Assembly (NCBI RefSeq): GCF_946222815.1
Contig: NZ_CAMJRK010000010.1
Coordinates: 1-27,461 of the forward strand
DNA: 27,461 bases
Direction: 5' to 3'
Origin: an uncultured Leuconostoc sp.
GTDB lineage: Bacteria; Bacillota; Bacilli; Lactobacillales; Lactobacillaceae
Numbering within the stretch: position 1 is the stretch's first letter; every line of letters begins with the position of its first letter. The notes beneath the pieces were generated by a model. The model searched no databases. It was not told the DNA's origin and saw only the letters and a list, made by a program, of their open reading frames with translations. Positions 22,863 through 27,461 of this stretch are shown here, piece after piece. Both the position numbers and the translations under genes were made by a program.

Positions 22863-22909
22863 AAGAAATCGCACCTCTTTTCTATACAATATATGAATCA
22901 ATAATGTTA

Positions 22910-22938
22910 ATTGTGTCGTTCAATAACTAAAATGTCAA
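22910..22938 (-). promoter_or_regulatory. Promoter of the fmt-rsmB-stp-pknB unit
   Basis: On the minus strand a perfect TTGACA (22933-22938) and CACAAT (22910-22915) are separated by exactly 17 bases, just downstream of the priA terminator. It gives a leader of about 40 bases before the fmt ATG. Confidence 0.6.
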
Positions 22939-22969
22939 ACTAGTAATAAATTATATCCTTATAAACACT

Positions 22970-22996
22970 AAAAAATACTCGCTAAGACGAGTATTT
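22970..22996 (-). terminator. Intrinsic terminator after priA
   Basis: A perfect 9-bp stem (AAATACTCG at 22973-22981 with CGAGTATTT at 22988-22996) surrounds a 6-base loop. On the minus strand it runs into six T residues. It lies about 43 bases past the priA stop. Confidence 0.85.
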
Positions 22997-23038
22997 CGCT
23001 TCCTAACTATTATAACATAGAATATTGTCATACATTTG

Positions 23039-25456
23039 TCACATAAAAGAAACTGGCTCACGATCAATCATTAATTGTAACCCATTTTTTGATTTTTGAG
23101 CGCGATTTTGCAATTCTGTTAATAAAACGTCCATTTCATGCTGATGTTTGAATTTTAAAATAATTTGAAAATAATAACGATTACGTAATTTAGCAATTGG
23201 TTTTGGCGATGGGCCTAAAATAATAACCTGATCACTAGCACGAGAACGTAACCAACGGGCAACTTGTATCATCTGTTTTGCAGTTTCGTTTTCCATGACA
23301 TGGCTCGCTTGAATTTGAACAGTATAGTAGTACGGTGCATAATTGCCTGCATGTCTGACTGCCATTTCTTGCTGATAAAATCCTTCATAATCATGATTTT
23401 TTGCATAAGCGATGGCATAGTGTTGTGGATTAAATGTCTGGACTAATACCTCACCTGCCTTTTTGGCTCGACCAGCTCGGCCACTGACTTGTGTTAACAA
23501 CTGAAAAGTACGCTCACTGGCATGGAAATCAGGCAATCCTAGTGATGTATCAGCGTTTAAAACACCGACTAATGTCACATCTGGAAAATCAAGTCCCTTA
23601 GCAATCATTTGTGTCCCAAGTAAAATATCAGCTTCATGATTTCCAAATTTTTGCAACATTTTATCCATGCTACCTTTTTTACGTGTCGTGTCTTGATCCA
23701 TACGGATGACGCGTGCTTCAGGCAACAATGTTGCCAGCTCTGTTTCAATTTTTTCAGTCCCAGTGCCGTAATAACGAATGCGATTTGAACCACAATTCAC
23801 ACAAATTGTTGGAATAGACTCTTCATGTCCACAGTAATGACATTTTAGCGTATGCGAATCCATATGCAATGTCATCGCCAAGTTGCAATTAGGATCACGT
23901 GGCACAAAGCCACAATCACGACACATAACAAAACTAGAAAAGCCACGCCGATTCAACATTAATACAGACTGTTCGCCACGTTTAAGGCGATCTTGCAACT
24001 TATTTTTCAATGGCTCAGAGAAATTTGTTTCAGGTCCCTCTGCTAATGTTGCTTTCATGTCTATGACATCAACTACCGGTAACTTGGCGCCACCGGCACG
24101 TTGTGTTAAGCGCAATAATTCATAAACACCACGCTGTGCACGCGCACGACTTTCTAAGGATGGTGTTGCTGAACCTAATATAACCGGTATTTGATAATAT
24201 TCACCACGCCAAAGTGCCACATCTCGTGCATTGTAGCGTGGATTATCTGTTTGTTTATAAGTTGTTTCATGTTCTTCATCAACAATAATGAGTCCAATAT
24301 GAGTCAATGGTGCAAAAACAGCTGACCTTGCGCCCACAACTATTTTAACATCACCACGTTCAATACGACGCCATTCATCATATCGTTCGCCATCGGATAA
24401 ACCAGAGTGCAACACCGCAGTTTGTGCACCAAACCGTGATTTTACACGGCGAACCATTTGTGGTGTCAATGCAATTTCCGGCACTAAAAACAAGACTGTT
24501 TTCCCTTGATCAAAAACATGTTGTGCTGCCTGTAAGTACACTTCAGTTTTACCAGAACCTGTAATACCTTCCAACAAAAATGGTTGATATTGTTGCGCAT
24601 CCGCACTAGCAACAATATGATTCAACGCATTTTGCTGTTCGTCATTAAGTGTTAAAGCTGTCGTTGGTATAATGTCATTCATTGAAAAAGGATCACGTAA
24701 CTGTTCGACCTGTTTTTTTATTAACCATTTTTTTTCGACGCCCTGATTTAACGTGGCATTACTCACATTAATAACTTCTTGCAATGTTTTTTTTATCCAT
24801 GTTTCTTGCAAATGCCCCATAATAAACGTTAATAGTTCAACTTGCTTTTTTGCAGTTGGTCTTAAATCTTGTCGCTCATCTTCTAAAAACATCATGTCAT
24901 CATTGAATTGATAAGCCATTTGTGTTTTAACTTTTGCTCGATTTGTTACGTTGACGGACACTTCGATTTTATGTTCACGTCGTAATTTAGTTAAAGTAGC
25001 AATATCATAGGCATTTAATTCATTTGCTTGATACACAATTTCATCTAATCCTTTAAAAATACGATCACGAACATCGTCATCAACCTCATCGATAATTTTT
25101 AAAATGCGTTCATAACTAGCTCTTAAAGCATTTGGTAACATTGTTTGCAAAACAACAATCCGAAACGCAAACGTTTCTTGCGCTAAATAATCTGATAAAT
25201 TTAATAATTCTGTGTTCAAAACTGGTGTTAAATCCAATAAGCCTTTAATATGACGCAACTTGTCAGTTTCTAAATCCGTTGTTGCGCTTAAGCCAACAAC
25301 AAACCCCATAACGTGTCGATGACCAAAAGGAACATCGACACGCATACCAGGACGTACTGAGTCAATCATTGTCTCTGGTACACCATAGGTATATGGTTGG
25401 TTAGTTTGCATCGTTGGTACGTCAACGATGATTTGTGCATACTGTAATTTCGTCAT
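23039..25456 (-). CDS. priA: Primosomal protein N' (replication restart helicase PriA)
   Basis: PriA recognises stalled forks and loads the replicative helicase. The 805-residue product has the N-terminal 3'BD domain (about 1-105, starting AQIIVDVPTMQTNQPYTY), a winged-helix region and the DEAH-type helicase core. The core carries Walker A GITGSGKTEVYLQ (297-309), DEEH (393-396), GSATPSLES and the C-terminal GLDFPDVTLVG and QVSGRAGRAKKAG motifs. A zinc-binding insert (about 512-555) has Cys512, Cys515, Cys524, Cys539, Cys542, Cys552 and Cys555. The eighth ligand position is Asp521 instead of Cys. The start fits the family. An extended -10 (TGATACAAT) ends 7 bases before the ATG, so a very short or absent leader is possible. 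It appears monocistronic. Confidence 0.98.
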   Translation of the reverse strand: MTKLQYAQIIVDVPTMQTNQPYTYGVPETMIDSVRPGMRVDVPFGHRHVMGFVVGLSATTDLETDKLRHIKGLLDLTPVLNTELLNLSDYLAQETFAFRIVVLQTMLPNALRASYERILKIIDEVDDDVRDRIFKGLDEIVYQANELNAYDIATLTKLRREHKIEVSVNVTNRAKVKTQMAYQFNDDMMFLEDERQDLRPTAKKQVELLTFIMGHLQETWIKKTLQEVINVSNATLNQGVEKKWLIKKQVEQLRDPFSMNDIIPTTALTLNDEQQNALNHIVASADAQQYQPFLLEGITGSGKTEVYLQAAQHVFDQGKTVLFLVPEIALTPQMVRRVKSRFGAQTAVLHSGLSDGERYDEWRRIERGDVKIVVGARSAVFAPLTHIGLIIVDEEHETTYKQTDNPRYNARDVALWRGEYYQIPVILGSATPSLESRARAQRGVYELLRLTQRAGGAKLPVVDVIDMKATLAEGPETNFSEPLKNKLQDRLKRGEQSVLMLNRRGFSSFVMCRDCGFVPRDPNCNLAMTLHMDSHTLKCHYCGHEESIPTICVNCGSNRIRYYGTGTEKIETELATLLPEARVIRMDQDTTRKKGSMDKMLQKFGNHEADILLGTQMIAKGLDFPDVTLVGVLNADTSLGLPDFHASERTFQLLTQVSGRAGRAKKAGEVLVQTFNPQHYAIAYAKNHDYEGFYQQEMAVRHAGNYAPYYYTVQIQASHVMENETAKQMIQVARWLRSRASDQVIILGPSPKPIAKLRNRYYFQIILKFKHQHEMDVLLTELQNRAQKSKNGLQLMIDREPVSFM

Positions 25457-25462
25457 ACTCTT

Positions 25463-25471
25463 ATTGTATCA
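25463..25471 (-). promoter_or_regulatory. Extended -10 element directly before priA
   Basis: On the minus strand TGATACAAT (25471 down to 25463) is a good extended -10 match lying 6 bases before the priA ATG. A TTGACA occurs just upstream (about 25476-25481), but it is too close (7 bases) to be its -35. The predicted start is at or next to the ATG. Confidence 0.35.
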
Positions 25472-25585
25472 AATCTGTCAATAGCATAGCGCTGTTACGC
25501 AATATATGAACCTGTCTTTCTTTTGAAATTAAAAACAGACTCACACTTCTTGACATTAATTAACTTTACCTACAATGTTTGCACT

Positions 25586-25612
25586 AAAAAAGAGTCATTA
25601 CTACTGACCCTT
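25586..25612 (-). terminator. Intrinsic terminator after engB
   Basis: AAGAGTCA (25590-25597) pairs with TGACCCTT (25605-25612), with one G-U pair on the minus transcript, around a 7-base loop. Six T residues follow on the minus strand. It sits about 7 bases past the engB stop codon and ends the clpX-engB unit. Confidence 0.8.
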
Positions 25613-25618
25613 CTCTGC

Positions 25619-26203
25619 TTATATATGCGTTTCAATCCATTGCCAAACTTCGTCTTTACCATACTTTGTTTCAGATGAAAAAAATTGAAAATCACTCTCA
25701 TCTTCATCAAAACCAAGTGTTTGCTTGATATTTGATGCATATTTGTTAAATTTACTTTTTGAAATTTTATCTGACTTTGTTGCCACAATCAAAATTGGAA
25801 TATTATAATAATGCAACCATTCATACATCGACACATCATCATCACTTGGTTCATGACGTGCATCAACTAAACTGACAACACCACGTAATTGTTTACGTGA
25901 TGTGATATATTCTTCAATCATATGGCCAAATTCTTCACGTTGTTTTTTAGAAACTTTAGCATAGCCATAACCTGGGACATCAACAAAATATAATTTATCT
26001 TCAACATTATAAAAATTCAACGTTTGTGTTTTTCCTGGTTGTGATGATGTCCGTGCAAAATTTTTACGTTGAATTAACGTATTAGTTAATGATGATTTAC
26101 CAACATTCGAGCGACCAACTAACGCAATCTCTGGCTTGCCGTCTGTTGGATACTGTGCGGCAGAAACTGCACTCATCACCATGTCAACATTGTGTACATC
26201 CAT
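25619..26203 (-). CDS. engB: Ribosome biogenesis GTPase EngB (YsxC/YihA)
   Basis: EngB is an essential GTPase in 50S subunit assembly. The 194-residue single-domain protein carries G1 GRSNVGKSS (30-38), the switch region RTSSQPGKTQTLNFY, G3 DVPGYGYAK (75-83), G4 TKSD (142-145) and a G5-like FFSS. Its start codon shares one base with the clpX stop codon (TAATG), so the two are translationally coupled. The clpX-engB pair is a widely conserved Firmicutes arrangement. Length is typical. Confidence 0.98.
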   Translation of the reverse strand: MDVHNVDMVMSAVSAAQYPTDGKPEIALVGRSNVGKSSLTNTLIQRKNFARTSSQPGKTQTLNFYNVEDKLYFVDVPGYGYAKVSKKQREEFGHMIEEYITSRKQLRGVVSLVDARHEPSDDDVSMYEWLHYYNIPILIVATKSDKISKSKFNKYASNIKQTLGFDEDESDFQFFSSETKYGKDEVWQWIETHI

Positions 26204-27459
26204 TATTTCACCTTTTTTAACTGTAATTCTGGTTGTTCCCCACCAATAACACTGGCTTTGGTAATAATGACTTTTGCGACATCATCACGACTAGGAATAT
26301 CATACATAACATCTTTCATAGTTAATTCAATAATTGATCGTAATCCTCGTGCACCAGTATGTCGTTGAATAGCTAATTCGGCCATTGCTGCTAGTGCATC
26401 TGGTTGAAATTCTAATATGACATCATCCAATCCCAATAAAGCCGTGTATTGCTTAATCAGCGCATTTTTAGGTTCAGTCAAAATCCGTGTCAAATCATCA
26501 ATTTTTAATTCATCCAATACAGTTACGATGGGTAGACGGCCAATAAATTCAGGAATTAAACCAAATTTAGTCATATCTTCTGGTTGTACATGTTCAAGAA
26601 TATTTTCAGAATCTAAAGCGGCAGCATTATCGTTTGCATCCGATCCAAACCCAATAACCCGTTCACCTAAACGTTCTTTAATGATTGTGTCGATTCCAGC
26701 AAATGCACCACCAACAATAAATAAAATATTAGTCGTATCGACTTGAATCAACTCTTGTTGTGGATGTTTTCGACCACCCTGTGGTGGCACGCTAGCAATC
26801 GTACCCTCTAGCATTTTAAGAAGTGCTTGTTGCACACCTTCACCCGAAACATCACGTGTAATTGAAACATTTTCAGATTTTTTAGCAATTTTATCAATCT
26901 CGTCAACGTAAATAATGCCATGTTGTGCTGCTTCTATATCAAAATTAGCTGACTGCAACAATTTTAATACAATGTTTTCAACATCTTCTCCGACGTAGCC
27001 AGCCTCTGTTAATGTTGTGGCATCAGCGATCGCGAAAGGGACGTCCAAAATACGAGCTAAACTTTGTGCTAAGTATGTTTTACCAGAACCAGTAGGTCCA
27101 ATCAAAGCAATATTAGATTTTTGCAATTCAACATCGATGGTTGGTGTATAGTTTTCATTGATACGTTTGTAATGATTATAAACCGCAACGGCTAGTGTCT
27201 TTTTAGCATCGTCTTGTCCAATCACATAGTCGTTCAATTCTGAAACAATTTCATGTGGTGTAGGTAATGCTAATGTTATCGGTTTGGTTACTTTTTGATC
27301 CAATGTTGCTTCCTCGCTCACAATCGTTTTTGCTAAATCCACACATTCGTTACAAATATAAATACCACTTGGTCCAGCAACAATTTGTTGTACTTCACTC
27401 GCAGATTTGCCGCAAAAACTGCAATAAACTTCTTCTTCCAAATCTGGTGTCTGTGCCAT
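26203..27459 (-). CDS. clpX: ATP-dependent Clp protease ATP-binding subunit ClpX
   Basis: ClpX is the AAA+ unfoldase that feeds substrates to ClpP. The 418-residue product has the N-terminal zinc-binding domain with Cys13, Cys16, Cys36 and Cys39. The AAA+ core has Walker A GPTGSGKT (121-128), the pore loop GYVG (154-157), Walker B VDEIDK (185-190), the GRKH pore loop (229-232), the ClpP-docking IGF loop (269-271) and sensor 2 GARGLRS. All key residues are present. The ATG is at 27459, two bases from the window edge, so its ribosome site and promoter are not visible. Confidence 0.99.
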   Translation of the reverse strand: MAQTPDLEEEVYCSFCGKSASEVQQIVAGPSGIYICNECVDLAKTIVSEEATLDQKVTKPITLALPTPHEIVSELNDYVIGQDDAKKTLAVAVYNHYKRINENYTPTIDVELQKSNIALIGPTGSGKTYLAQSLARILDVPFAIADATTLTEAGYVGEDVENIVLKLLQSANFDIEAAQHGIIYVDEIDKIAKKSENVSITRDVSGEGVQQALLKMLEGTIASVPPQGGRKHPQQELIQVDTTNILFIVGGAFAGIDTIIKERLGERVIGFGSDANDNAAALDSENILEHVQPEDMTKFGLIPEFIGRLPIVTVLDELKIDDLTRILTEPKNALIKQYTALLGLDDVILEFQPDALAAMAELAIQRHTGARGLRSIIELTMKDVMYDIPSRDDVAKVIITKASVIGGEQPELQLKKVK

Positions 27460-27461
27460 GT

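Noticed and set aside
22863..22901. Longer fmt start
   Set aside because: The extension includes the GAGGTG ribosome site of the ATG at 22862 and adds residues not seen at the family N-terminus.
25476..25481. Perfect TTGACA upstream of priA
   Set aside because: No -10 box lies 15-19 bases downstream before the start codon; the nearest -10 is only 7 bases away, so it is probably a chance match.
1..27461. Mobile element, CRISPR, phage or horizontally acquired island
   Set aside because: No transposase, integrase, spaced direct repeats, tRNA-flanked junction or abrupt change in base composition is visible; gene content is core chromosomal throughout.

Overview
The window looks like a stretch of housekeeping chromosome from an AT-rich Gram-positive coccoid bacterium of the lactic acid group. 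Lactobacillaceae is likely, and a Leuconostoc- or Weissella-like genus is plausible but not proven from the sequence. Supporting signs are the division/wall cluster order mraZ-rsmH-ftsL-pbp2X-mraY-murD-murG-divIB-ftsA-ftsZ-sepF, a PASTA-bearing PBP2x, a PASTA Ser/Thr kinase paired with a PP2C phosphatase, DUF3397 upstream of mraZ, a DUF4044 mini-membrane protein, and the FtsZ signature GGGTGNG, which I recall from lactobacilli. Every gene except one lies on the minus strand, so transcription runs from high to low coordinates.

Layout in transcription order (right to left). (1) 27459-25619: clpX and engB, overlapping by one base and ending at a terminator (about 25586-25612). (2) 25456-23039: priA, with an extended -10 promoter almost touching its start codon, ending at a terminator (22970-22996). 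(3) 22862-17772: fmt-rsmB-stp-pknB, starting from a promoter with a perfect TTGACA -35 and ending at a terminator (17739-17762). (4) 17724-15141: rsgA-rpe-thiN-trxA, again with an extended -10 promoter immediately before the first ATG. (5) 15052-14852: rpmB, apparently monocistronic with its own promoter and terminator. (6) 14592-12525: an Asp23-family gene and fakA, after a leader of roughly 120 nt. (7) 12447-12518: a perfect 72-bp palindrome between the convergent stop codons of fakA and the only plus-strand gene, a DUF4044 protein (12245-12451). (8) 12063-11722: DUF3397 membrane protein, divergent from DUF4044, with a terminator. (9) 11566 to the left edge: the dcw cluster from mraZ to sepF, preceded by three 10-bp-spaced TGG repeats that look like the MraZ operator.

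The genes cover septum and peptidoglycan synthesis (dcw cluster), envelope signalling (pknB/stp, PASTA PBP), ribosome biogenesis and translation start (engB, rsgA, rsmB, rsmH, rpmB, fmt), replication restart (priA), proteolysis (clpX), fatty acid activation (fakA), and thiol, thiamine and pentose metabolism (trxA, thiN, rpe). No gene-free stretch exceeds 300 bases; the longest is 14593-14851, which holds the rpmB terminator and the Asp23 leader.

I see no mobile element, CRISPR array, tRNA, rRNA or phage gene, and no wholly new system. The best candidates for something new are a predicted helix-turn-helix segment inside the PknB juxtamembrane region, the perfect 72-bp palindrome, the orphan Shine-Dalgarno in the Asp23 leader, and possible leaderless starts of rsgA and priA.
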